Part shown: piece after piece, positions 6,330 to 13,558 of the stretch | Numbering within the stretch: position 1 is the first letter of the stretch | Layout of the letters: each line of letters starts with the position of its first letter | Origin: Gemmatimonadaceae bacterium | Lineage (GTDB): Bacteria > Gemmatimonadota > Gemmatimonadetes > Gemmatimonadales > Gemmatimonadaceae | Assembly (NCBI GenBank): GCA_025356185.1 | Contig: JANXUN010000202.1 | Location: 1 to 24,823 of the forward strand | Direction: 5' to 3' | DNA: 24,823 nt | Position numbers and translations under genes: made by a program | Notes under the pieces: generated by a model | Databases searched by the model: none | Told to the model about the DNA's origin: nothing | The model's input: only the letters and a program-made list of their open reading frames with translations

Positions 6330-7979
6330 TTAGCTGCCAGCCGCCCCTCGCATCGCCCCCGCCGCCGCCGCGACCTCCACGTCCGGATCGTTCATCAGCG
6401 ACTCGACCACCGGCTTCATTTGCGTACCGCGAGCACGCACAAGCGCGTCCAGCGCGGCGATTCGCAGTGAACTCTCGCGCACTTCCGGAGCTGCAGCACC
6501 GGTGATATCGGGCGTCGGCGGCAGCGCGATGCGCAGCAGCCGCTGCACTGCATCAGCGCTCCCCAGTCGACCAAGGGCCGCCAGCATTTCGAGCGCAACG
6601 TCTTCGTCAGCTTCGCGCTCGAATGCCGCCGATAACCGCGCCGCCGGCGGACGGTGACCTCCCGCTGCCACGTTGCCTGCAATACCAAACGCCGCGGCAG
6701 ACAGTCGGCGCACCTCCGCATGCTCGTCGTCGATCATGCCGTGCAGCGCGTGCATTGCTTTGACCGTGCGCAGTCGCACCAACGCGCGCGCGATCGCAAT
6801 GCGAATGCGCGCATCGTGGTGTTGCAGCAACAGAATCAGTGCGTCGTCGGCGTATTCAACTTGCATCTCGCCCAATAACGCGGCAGCGTTGCGCACCACA
6901 AACCACCGTGGATCATGCAGCGCATCAAAGATGGTCGACGAACCGACATCGATGGCGACTATGCTGTCGAAAAACGCACGCCGCGCCAACGCGTCGTCAG
7001 TCGTGAGCAGCTGTTGCACGAGTGTCGCAACTCCGAAGTCGCCGGCACGCGCAAAGAGCTGCACGAGCACGTTCCGATCCGTGCTGTGTGGCAGCTGCGT
7101 GGCGAGTAGGTCGAGCAATGGTGCGCGTAGCAGATAACGCATCGTTGCTTCGAGTGCGAGCCGGCCACCCGACTCTCCGACCGATTGCATGTGCAGCAGA
7201 CAGGCGCGCGCAATATGTTCGACCACGATGGCGTCGCCGCGTCGCTCCGCGTCGTCGAGGACTTCTTTGAGACCCGCAACGGCGCTTGTCGCGGCATCGT
7301 CGGTGTGCGCTGCTGCGAGGCGCGTCAACACGATGGCGGCGGCACCGCTACTTGTCGCCGGGGCGGCCGCGCGCACAAGCGGTGTGACAAGCACGCTCCA
7401 CGTGCGCAGCAGCTCTCGCGGTGTCTCATCGGCAAAAGTGACCGCACGCACCGTCGATGGTGTGTCGCCCGCGGCCACATCAACGGCGCGCGGCGATGAC
7501 TGCACACTACGCATATCGATAGCGCGCGGCGATTGTGCGAGCAGGCGACCGAGCGTGAGCAGCTCGCCAGGTGACGCACCTTCACGAATAGTGAGGGAAC
7601 CCACTCCCAGCGCGGTGAGCCGTGACAACAACGTTCCAGTGAGCAAGTCATCCGAGGCTGCACGCTCGACGGGTACGCCCTCCAGTACCAACAATCCATC
7701 CATCACACGACACAACAGCGCGCCCTCGCGCGATCGGGCGGACACACCGCGCAGCGCATCGCGCACGGCCAACACGTGTGGATTCGTCGGATCAAGTCCG
7801 CTAAGACCATCGGCGACGCCCTTGCCGTCGGGGTCCAGCACCGTCAACCGCTCGATGAGCACCGCCAACGCACGCGCGACCGCGCGAGACGCACGACCCT
7901 CCGACGCGATCTGCACGGTACCCGATTCGGGCGTGCGCGACGACGGCGTATTGCGCGCCGATAGCCCGTACGAACTCAT
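6330..7979 (-). CDS. HEAT-repeat domain protein
   Basis: The 549-residue product has no signal peptide or membrane segment and is nearly all helical. From about residue 330 it shows HEAT-type repeats: RRAFFDSIVAIDVGSSTIFDAL, DPRWFVVRNAAALLGEMQ, HHDARIRIAIARALVRLR, DEHAEVRRLSAAAFGIAG, then a variable segment, and finally EVRESSLRIAALDALVRARG and DPDVEVAAAAGAMRGAAG. The pattern 'D-x-V-R-x-x-A-x-x-A-L' is the HEAT/PBS-lyase-type repeat used for protein-protein contacts. The N-terminal ~190 residues carry a low-complexity start and contain no domain I recognise. Its start is 36 bases from that of the divergent hydrolase gene, so they may share a control region. Likely a scaffold or adaptor; partner unknown. 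Confidence 0.87.
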   Translation of the reverse strand: MSSYGLSARNTPSSRTPESGTVQIASEGRASRAVARALAVLIERLTVLDPDGKGVADGLSGLDPTNPHVLAVRDALRGVSARSREGALLCRVMDGLLVLEGVPVERAASDDLLTGTLLSRLTALGVGSLTIREGASPGELLTLGRLLAQSPRAIDMRSVQSSPRAVDVAAGDTPSTVRAVTFADETPRELLRTWSVLVTPLVRAAAPATSSGAAAIVLTRLAAAHTDDAATSAVAGLKEVLDDAERRGDAIVVEHIARACLLHMQSVGESGGRLALEATMRYLLRAPLLDLLATQLPHSTDRNVLVQLFARAGDFGVATLVQQLLTTDDALARRAFFDSIVAIDVGSSTIFDALHDPRWFVVRNAAALLGEMQVEYADDALILLLQHHDARIRIAIARALVRLRTVKAMHALHGMIDDEHAEVRRLSAAAFGIAGNVAAGGHRPPAARLSAAFEREADEDVALEMLAALGRLGSADAVQRLLRIALPPTPDITGAAAPEVRESSLRIAALDALVRARGTQMKPVVESLMNDPDVEVAAAAGAMRGAAGS

Positions 7980-8000
7980 GCGGTCGCGAATCCGCCGCGA

Positions 8001-8010
8001 AGGAGGGAGG
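8001..8010 (+). promoter_or_regulatory. Strong ribosome binding site for the alpha/beta hydrolase
   Basis: AGGAGGGAGG ends 5 bases before the ATG at 8016. It is the clearest Shine-Dalgarno sequence in the window and fixes that start over an in-frame ATG at 8070. Confidence 0.85.
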
Positions 8011-8015
8011 TCTTC

Positions 8016-8963
8016 ATGTCGTTACGCAAGCTACTGCCAATCGTGCGCGCGCACAGCTTTTCTTCTTCCATGCCGCTCCCGATTCCTGCGCCGCGCGCAA
8101 CAGGCTTTACCGCGTCCACCAACTCTCCCTTATTCTGGCGCGAAGACGGACCCGCAGACGCGCCGACGCTCATTCTGCTTCATGGCGGTCCCGGCGCATC
8201 CCACGATTATCTGTATCCGCAACTTCTGGAGTTAGCGCGGTCGCATCGCGTGATCACCTACGATCAACGCGGTGGCGGTCAGTCGCGCACTGACGACCAG
8301 ACGCCAATAACGTGGCGCACCCACGTCGCTGATTTAGCGTCGGTGATGCATGAGTTTGGCGCGCCGTCGCCCACGGTAGTCGGCTATTCGTGGGGCGCAT
8401 TGCTCGCCATGCTCTACCACATCGAGCAACAGCAGCAGCCCGCGTGGCCGTCGCTCGGCAGGCTCGCGGTGCTTTCGCCCGCCCCTGTCACGCGCGTTTG
8501 GCGAGATGAGTTCGAAAACGCACTGGCGGCGCGACAGCGCGGAGAGGGTGTCCAGGCGCTACGCGATGAGCTACACGCATCAGGGCTGCGCGAAACGGAT
8601 ATCGACGCGTTTCGTCAACGGAGCTTCGAGATCAGCGTTGCCGGATACTTTGCCGATCCGCGCCGAGCGAAGTCGCTCACCCCATTTCGCGTTATGTCCC
8701 GGGCCCAACAGTCAGTCTGGGCGAGTTTGGGTGATTTTGATCTCCGTGATGCGCTAAAATCGGCCACTATGGACGGGTCGCGTGCCGTCCAGCTACCGGT
8801 GCTCGTCGTACATGGGCGTCAAGATCCGATTCCGCTGGCATCGGCTTCGGCCGTCGCGGAGGCGCTTGACGCGAAGCTGGTGCTACTTGATGACTGCGGG
8901 CACGTGCCGTACGTCGAACAACCCCAGATGATGTTTGCGGCGATGCTGCCCTTTCTGGCTTGA
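8016..8963 (+). CDS. Alpha/beta hydrolase, proline iminopeptidase-like (S33)
   Basis: The 315-residue product is an alpha/beta-fold hydrolase. It shows HGGPG (56-60), the oxyanion-hole motif typical of prolyl aminopeptidases, then TYDQRGGGQS (81-90), the nucleophile elbow GYSWG with S125, the acid D270 in HGRQDP, and the catalytic H296 in DCGHVPYVEQP. A helical cap lies between about 150 and 250. Family members remove N-terminal proline or act as related esterases or amidases; the exact substrate is not readable. The N-terminal ~20 residues (LRKLLPIVRAHSF) are not part of the fold and are only weakly hydrophobic, so a cytoplasmic place is likelier than export. Confidence 0.92.
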   Translation: MSLRKLLPIVRAHSFSSSMPLPIPAPRATGFTASTNSPLFWREDGPADAPTLILLHGGPGASHDYLYPQLLELARSHRVITYDQRGGGQSRTDDQTPITWRTHVADLASVMHEFGAPSPTVVGYSWGALLAMLYHIEQQQQPAWPSLGRLAVLSPAPVTRVWRDEFENALAARQRGEGVQALRDELHASGLRETDIDAFRQRSFEISVAGYFADPRRAKSLTPFRVMSRAQQSVWASLGDFDLRDALKSATMDGSRAVQLPVLVVHGRQDPIPLASASAVAEALDAKLVLLDDCGHVPYVEQPQMMFAAMLPFLA

Positions 8964-8991
8964 TGGTTTCACGCGTTTCCCTTCGGTCGAC

Positions 8992-9447
8992 ATGCTGCCT
9001 TTCGGCACCGTCACACAAACCGCGCTGTCCGTTGTGCGCGTTGACGATCGTGATGTGCGCGTGATGCTGCACACCGCGCACGACGGCGTTGAGTTCGTTG
9101 GACGACTGTGGTTTATCGAGTCCACATGGACCAACTCAGGCATCCCCGATCGCGGCGTATTTCCCGGTCGCACGGATGCCGAAGTGCTGGCGCTCGCCAG
9201 CCGACTTCGCGCAGACGAATTGCTGCAGCGCTATCGTCGTGCTAACGCTGAAAAGCGACGCTTTCACGGACTGCGTCGGCTGACGATGGAAGTGCTTTCG
9301 AAAGTGCGCTACCTGAACCAGGTCGCGGTAAGCGTGCGCAGTGGATTGCTGGATCGCGACGCTGCCGCGCACGAAATGCAGTTGACCGAAGAGCAGCTGA
9401 TAGAATTGGTGAAACAGGCAAAAATGTTGGCGGGAGTGGAGGGGTAG
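8992..9447 (+). CDS. Conserved-looking small protein of unknown function
   Basis: I do not recognise this 151-residue protein. The N-terminal half (about 1-60) looks like mixed beta strands (ALSVVRVDDRDVRVML, GVEFVGRLWFIES). The C-terminal half is helical and highly charged, with a long run from about 60 to the end including RADELLQRYRRANAEKRR and TEEQLIELVKQAK. There is no signal peptide or membrane span. The frame opens at 8935, but an ATG at 8992 avoids a 29-base overlap with the hydrolase and gives a 28-base gap. No clear ribosome binding site. Codon use matches the neighbours. Possibly co-transcribed with the hydrolase. Confidence 0.72.
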   Translation: MLPFGTVTQTALSVVRVDDRDVRVMLHTAHDGVEFVGRLWFIESTWTNSGIPDRGVFPGRTDAEVLALASRLRADELLQRYRRANAEKRRFHGLRRLTMEVLSKVRYLNQVAVSVRSGLLDRDAAAHEMQLTEEQLIELVKQAKMLAGVEG

Positions 9448-9519
9448 CTCGTGCAGTTTTCGACACTCGGAAATCGGTAACCATTGGTTGCCGGTTGTGG
9501 TTGCCGGGACCAAGGTTCG

Positions 9520-9525
9520 TATATT
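9520..9525 (+). promoter_or_regulatory. Candidate -10 element, leaderless start for polX
   Basis: TATATT lies 6 bases before the ATG at 9532 with no Shine-Dalgarno sequence between. A transcription start about 7 bases downstream would coincide with the start codon. Upstream, TTGTGG (9495-9500) is a possible -35 at a long 19-base spacing. Confidence 0.45.
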
Positions 9526-9531
9526 TCGTCC

Positions 9532-11295
9532 ATGGATTGCCGCAGCGCTGCCCACGCTCTCACGCAAATCGCCACGCTCCTTGAGCTGCACGGCGAAGAT
9601 GCATTTAGCGTACGCGCGATGCACTCGGCGGCGCGCGCCGCTGCCGGCGCAAGCGAGCGCGATCTCGCCGATGCACTCGCGCACCACGGCATCGACACCA
9701 GTAGCATCACGCCAGCTGCGCTCGCGGTGCTCAACGATCTCGCGGAATCGAACAGCTCTGCACTGCTCGAGCGGCTGCAAGAAGAAACCCCCGAAGGGCT
9801 GCTCGAAATGCTGCGCGTGCCGGGACTCGGACCCGCGCGCATTCGTCAAATTCACGCACAGTTGCACATCGAGACCTTGCAAGGGCTCGAGCAAGCAGCG
9901 CGCGACGGTCAACTCGCCACGCTTCCTCGCTTCGGCGACAAAACCGCCGAAAAGATTCTCAAGGGCATCGCCGATTTGCGCGCCACTGGCGCGTTTGTGC
10001 TCTGGCAGCACGGACACGCCCAAGCGCTGCGCCTGCGCAGCGCCATCGCGGCACACCCTGATGTGCTGCACGTCGAAATCGCGGGGTCCATACGACGTCG
10101 TGCTGAACTTGTCCGTGATGTCGACTTGGTCGCCGCGGTTCGCGGATCACCGTCCGTGGTTGCCGCCGCGCTTTCGCACATGCGTGGTGTGCGCGAAGTA
10201 CTGGGCGGCGGAGGACGTGCGCTCACTTTGCGTTTTGATGATGGTGTTGCGCTCGACCTCGTCTGCGTACGGCCGGAGCAGCTTGCACTCGCGCTGTGGC
10301 GTGCGACCGGCAGCGGGTCGCACGTGCAGCAGGTCACGGCGCGGGCGGCGTCGCGCGGACTGATACTCGCGGGCGACGAACTGCGCGGCAACGACGGCGC
10401 ACTGCTCCCGGTGAACTCCGAGCGTGATCTGTACGCGCACGTAGGACTTGCGTACTGCGAGCCCGAGCTGCGCGAAGGCGCTGGCGAAGTTGAACGTGCC
10501 ATGGAGTTCGCGTTGCCAACGCTCGTGACCGAGCACGACTTGCGCGGTGCGCTGCACTGTCATTCGCAGTACAGCGACGGCGGCGCATCGATCGCCGACA
10601 TGGCGGCAGCGGCACGCGGGCGCGGACTCACGTATTTGGGTGTGAGCGATCACTCGCAATCCAATCCATATGCGGGCGGACTCTCCACCGACGCGATCCG
10701 CGCACAGCACGACGAGATCGATGCGCTCAACACTGACTACCAGCGCAACGGTGTCGCGTTTCGCGTACTCAAAGGCATCGAGGCTGACATCTTGCCCTGT
10801 GGTCGCGTTGACTACGAGCCGAGTCTGCTTGAGCGATTTGATTTCGTCATCGGGTCCGTACACACGCGCTACGGTATGAACGAGCGGCAGATGACCGATC
10901 GTGTGCTCAAAGCACTCGACGATCCGCATGTCACGATTCTCGGTCATCCAACGGGCAGACTCCTGCTCGCACGTGAACCCTACGCAATCGACATGCGCGC
11001 GGTCATGGAAAAGGCCGCGGCAGCCGGAATCGCGATCGAACTCAATGCCGATCCCCATCGGCTCGACATTGATTGGCGCGCATGTCGCATGGCGGCCGAC
11101 TGCGGCGCCATGGTATCCATTGGCCCGGATGCGCACTCACCGCAAGGATTTGATCACCTCGAGATGGGAGTCGCCGTTGCGCGCAAAGGATGGTTAAGCG
11201 CGCACAACGTGCTCAATACCCGTTCCGTCGACGACGTGCTCGCCTTCGCACGCGCGCGTCGCGCCCGACCGACGATTGCATTGCACGGTGCGTAA
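9532..11295 (+). CDS. polX: DNA polymerase X family protein with C-terminal PHP nuclease
   Basis: The 587-residue product is a bacterial PolX, an enzyme of base-excision and gap-filling repair. Helix-hairpin-helix segments lie near 93-104 (LRVPGLGPARIRQI) and 130-146 (LPRFGDKTAEKIL). The polymerase core has GSIRRR (185-190) and the three catalytic aspartates D196, D198 (RDVDLV) and D242 (ALDLV), all intact. The PHP domain begins near 335 with HCHSQYSD (H342, H344, D349), SDHS (D373, H374), GIEAD (E417), SVHTRYG (H444), GHPTGR (H472) and GPDAH (D533, H535), a complete metal set for 3'-5' exonuclease or phosphatase activity. Length is usual. The ATG at 9532 is preferred to 9484, which adds residues lying in the promoter-like gap. 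The next gene, endonuclease III, overlaps its end. Confidence 0.95.
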   Translation: MDCRSAAHALTQIATLLELHGEDAFSVRAMHSAARAAAGASERDLADALAHHGIDTSSITPAALAVLNDLAESNSSALLERLQEETPEGLLEMLRVPGLGPARIRQIHAQLHIETLQGLEQAARDGQLATLPRFGDKTAEKILKGIADLRATGAFVLWQHGHAQALRLRSAIAAHPDVLHVEIAGSIRRRAELVRDVDLVAAVRGSPSVVAAALSHMRGVREVLGGGGRALTLRFDDGVALDLVCVRPEQLALALWRATGSGSHVQQVTARAASRGLILAGDELRGNDGALLPVNSERDLYAHVGLAYCEPELREGAGEVERAMEFALPTLVTEHDLRGALHCHSQYSDGGASIADMAAAARGRGLTYLGVSDHSQSNPYAGGLSTDAIRAQHDEIDALNTDYQRNGVAFRVLKGIEADILPCGRVDYEPSLLERFDFVIGSVHTRYGMNERQMTDRVLKALDDPHVTILGHPTGRLLLAREPYAIDMRAVMEKAAAAGIAIELNADPHRLDIDWRACRMAADCGAMVSIGPDAHSPQGFDHLEMGVAVARKGWLSAHNVLNTRSVDDVLAFARARRARPTIALHGA

Positions 11296-12001
11296 GTCAC
11301 GCGCGAAGTCGATTGGAGAAAAGCCGTCGCAAAAGGCGCCACTGGTTGCACACTCGCCGCGCACCAAAGCCGACAAGCAGGCCATCGCATCAGTTGTACT
11401 TGAGCGACTCCGCACGGAATATCCCGACGCCCACTGCGAACTGAACCATCGCAATGCGTTCGAACTGTTGTGCGCGACCATTCTCAGCGCACAGTGCACC
11501 GATGTGCGAGTCAACATGGTGACCCCCGCACTGTTCGCACGTTATCCAGATGCAGCGACGCTCGCCGACGCTGCGCCCGAGGACATAGAAGAAATCATCC
11601 GCTCTACCGGTTTTTTTCGTGCGAAAACAAAGAGCCTCGTCGGTATGGCTCGCGCGCTCGTGACCTCGCACAACAGCGACGTGCCGCGAACGCTCGCTCA
11701 ACTCGTCACACTGCCGGGCGTGGGACGGAAAACTGCCAATGTCATACTCGGCAATGCATTTTCGATCAACGAAGGGATCGTCGTTGACACGCATGTGCAG
11801 CGATTAGCGCGACGCCTCGGCCTGACGCGAGAGCCAGATGCGGTTGGCATTGAACAGGCGCTCCTCCCACTCTTTCCGCGTGACAGTTGGGCGATTCTGA
11901 GTCACCTGTTGATCTGGCATGGTCGACGCGTTTGCCTCGCACGATCACCCAAGTGCTCTGCCTGCGTCGTCCGGGATGTTTGTCCGAGCGCCGAAGTGTG
12001 A
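11288..12001 (+). CDS. nth: Endonuclease III (DNA glycosylase/AP lyase)
   Basis: The 237-residue product removes oxidised pyrimidines from DNA and nicks the abasic site. The helix-hairpin-helix LPGVGRKTANVIL (142-154) contains the catalytic lysine K148, followed by the catalytic aspartate D167 in VVDTHVQRL. The 4Fe-4S loop is complete with C216, C223, C226 and C232 in the classical C-x6-C-x2-C-x5-C spacing. The first ~30 residues are a basic extension. No ATG is available at the front; the GTG at 11288 overlaps the polX stop by 8 bases, and a TTG at 11276 is the alternative. The overlap points to translational coupling, and the pair makes sense: Nth creates a gap of the sort PolX fills. Confidence 0.95.
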   Translation: MRKSRAKSIGEKPSQKAPLVAHSPRTKADKQAIASVVLERLRTEYPDAHCELNHRNAFELLCATILSAQCTDVRVNMVTPALFARYPDAATLADAAPEDIEEIIRSTGFFRAKTKSLVGMARALVTSHNSDVPRTLAQLVTLPGVGRKTANVILGNAFSINEGIVVDTHVQRLARRLGLTREPDAVGIEQALLPLFPRDSWAILSHLLIWHGRRVCLARSPKCSACVVRDVCPSAEV

Positions 12002-12065
12002 TCGACGATCCCGTTGCGTCACGTCATTGGCTAATTTTCCGTCTTCACCTCTAACCCGACTTGTC

Positions 12066-12536
12066 GTGCCTAAACTGGCCACTTTCGAGACAACTAAAGG
12101 CACCATCGTCGCCGAGCTTTTTTCGGCCGAAGCGCCCAAGACCGTAGAAAATTTTGAAAAGCTCGCTAACTCGGGCTTTTATGATGGCGTGAAATTTCAC
12201 CGGGTGATTCCTGAATTCGTCGTCCAAGGCGGCGACCCGTTGTCACGTGACCTCCCCGATGGCGATCGCCGCGTTGGTACGGGCGGTCCTGGCTGGCAGA
12301 TCGCCTGCGAGACGGTCGGCAATCCGAAGAAGCACGCCATCGGCTCGCTCTCAATGGCACACGCGGGAAAGAACACCGGCGGCAGCCAGTTCTTCATGGT
12401 GCTGAGCGAGTCAAACACCCGACATCTGAATGGTGTGCACACCGTGTTCGGCCAGATCACGAAGGGACTCGACGCCATGGCGTCCATCGTGCAGAATGAT
12501 GCGATGACCTCGGTTCGCGTCGTCGACGCTGACTGA
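12066..12536 (+). CDS. Cyclophilin-type peptidyl-prolyl cis-trans isomerase
   Basis: The 156-residue product is a single-domain cytoplasmic cyclophilin that speeds up proline isomerisation during protein folding. It has KFHRVIPEFVVQGGDP (43-58) with active-site R46 and Q54, GSLSMAHAG-KNTGGSQFF (93-110), and LNGVHTVFGQI (121-131) with H125. The length fits the small bacterial form. The frame is open back into nth, but the GTG at 12066 gives the usual start (MPKLATFETTKGTIVAELF) right at the first strand; no signal peptide is present. It lies 64 bases after nth and 18 bases before the next gene. Confidence 0.93.
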   Translation: MPKLATFETTKGTIVAELFSAEAPKTVENFEKLANSGFYDGVKFHRVIPEFVVQGGDPLSRDLPDGDRRVGTGGPGWQIACETVGNPKKHAIGSLSMAHAGKNTGGSQFFMVLSESNTRHLNGVHTVFGQITKGLDAMASIVQNDAMTSVRVVDAD

Positions 12537-12554
12537 TCCTTTACTCAGAGACCC

Positions 12555-12758
12555 ATGTCAAACGACTCTCACAAAGGCGGCTCCGATATGGGCGCCGCGT
12601 TCGCCGGCCTGATTGGCGGCGCACTCTTTATCGGCGCGATCCTCTACACGATCGTGCTCCTGACCAATCGCCATTTCGCAAACGAAAAGCCGGAAGGCGG
12701 CGAGAAGAAGGCCGCAGCACTGGTTGTGATCAAGCCTGCACTTCGCTTAAACGCTTGA
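12555..12758 (+). CDS. Small single-span membrane protein
   Basis: The 67-residue product has a short hydrophilic start, one hydrophobic helix (AAFAGLIGGALFIGAILYTIVLL, about 14-36) and a charged tail with NEKPEGGEKK. I do not recognise a family. It starts 18 bases after the cyclophilin stop and ends 18 bases before a strong terminator, so it is likely the last gene of that transcript. Codon use and the clean ATG support a real gene. Confidence 0.7.
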   Translation: MSNDSHKGGSDMGAAFAGLIGGALFIGAILYTIVLLTNRHFANEKPEGGEKKAAALVVIKPALRLNA

Positions 12759-12776
12759 AATAAAGAGAGTTGCGAA

Positions 12777-12826
12777 AAGTGGGCGGGATTTCCAAAAATC
12801 GGAATCCCGCCCGACTTGTTTTGAAA
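12777..12826 (+). terminator. Rho-independent terminator
   Basis: The stem AAGT-GGGCGGGATT (12777-12790) pairs with AATCCCGCCC-GACTT (12803-12817) with a single bulged base, continues inward by a G-T and a C-G pair, and is followed by TGTTTTG. It ends the transcript of the small membrane protein. The tail overlaps the candidate -35 of the tetR promoter. Confidence 0.85.
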
Positions 12827-12844
12827 CCTTTCCTCATCTAGAAT
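12816..12844 (+). promoter_or_regulatory. Candidate promoter of the tetR efflux operon
   Basis: TTGTTT at 12816-12821 and TAGAAT at 12839-12844 are spaced by 17 bases. This resembles a sigma-70 promoter (four and five of six consensus matches). A transcription start near 12851 would fall at the edge of the palindrome beginning at 12854. Confidence 0.6.
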
Positions 12845-12853
12845 CGTTAATGA

Positions 12854-12867
12854 ACTGACCAGTCAGT
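12854..12867. promoter_or_regulatory. Palindromic operator candidate for the TetR repressor
   Basis: ACTGACCAGTCAGT is a 14-bp palindrome except for its central CA pair, followed by one more CAGT unit. It lies about 10 bases after the -10 and 26 bases before the tetR start, where a bound repressor would block transcription. TetR proteins commonly bind such short inverted repeats upstream of their own genes; the link is inferred from position. Confidence 0.7.
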
Positions 12868-12892
12868 CAGTAACTAACTTTTCGGGGGATGG

Positions 12893-13558
12893 ATGGAGGA
12901 AGGTGTAGTCGTCGATACCAAGCGTCGCCGCGACCCGGAAGCACGGCCTCAGCAAATCCTTGAGGCCGCGTTTCACGAGTTCGCCGAGCATGGATTGGCG
13001 GGCGCGCGTCTGGATGACATCGCCAAGCGCGCCGCCGTCGCGAAAGGCACGATCTATCTCTACTTCCCCACCAAGGAAGCGCTGTTTCGCGAGATGGTGC
13101 GCACAACTATCGTCGCGGCGCTCGAGATGGCCGAGTTGCATCGCGAGGAGACACAATCGCTGAGCGCGAGCGCGCAGATTCGCGCGGTCGCATCGGGCTA
13201 TTGGGCGCGATTGCGCACCGAACCATTTCAAGTCGTGCATCGATTGGTGTTGGCCGACTTGCCGCGATTTCCCGATCTCATGCAGTTCTACGCCGACGAA
13301 GTGATCGTGCGCGGCCGTCGCTTATTTGGCGGCATTGTGAGTCGAGGGATTTCCACCGGCGAGTTTCGCACGGTCGATCCCGAAAGCGCCGCACGCATGC
13401 TGTCGGCGCTTGCGATCACACACAGTCAATGGTGTTCGAAACGTCAACACTTTCCCGCGCTGATGAAGCACAGCGATGAAGAAATTCGCGACGAGGTCAT
13501 CGACTTTTACCTGCACGCGTTGCGTCCCGACGCGTCCGTCTCCGTACCTGCCCTATGA
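12893..13558 (+). CDS. TetR/AcrR family transcriptional repressor
   Basis: The 221-residue product has an N-terminal TetR DNA-binding domain (about 17-65): QQILEAAFHEFAEHGLAGARLDDIAKRAAVAKGTIYLYFPTKEALF in substance, with the recognition-helix words VAKGTIYLYFPTKE at 49-62. The C-terminal ligand-binding domain is variable, with an all-helical pattern to the end. The ATG at 12893 follows a GGGGG run 4 bases upstream. Its stop overlaps the ATG of the tolC-type gene (ATGA), so regulator and pump are translated from one message. By analogy with TetR-controlled pumps it probably represses this operon and is released by a pump substrate. Confidence 0.93.
   Translation: MEEGVVVDTKRRRDPEARPQQILEAAFHEFAEHGLAGARLDDIAKRAAVAKGTIYLYFPTKEALFREMVRTTIVAALEMAELHREETQSLSASAQIRAVASGYWARLRTEPFQVVHRLVLADLPRFPDLMQFYADEVIVRGRRLFGGIVSRGISTGEFRTVDPESAARMLSALAITHSQWCSKRQHFPALMKHSDEEIRDEVIDFYLHALRPDASVSVPAL

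Noticed and set aside
7189..8235. 348-residue plus-strand frame
   Set aside because: It is antisense to the HEAT-repeat gene, Ser/Arg-rich with no domain, and collides with the well-supported hydrolase start.
9136..11136. Two long minus-strand frames (9136-10071 and 10147-11136)
   Set aside because: Both are antisense shadows of PolX, which shows intact catalytic motifs throughout; their His/Arg-rich composition is typical of shadow frames.
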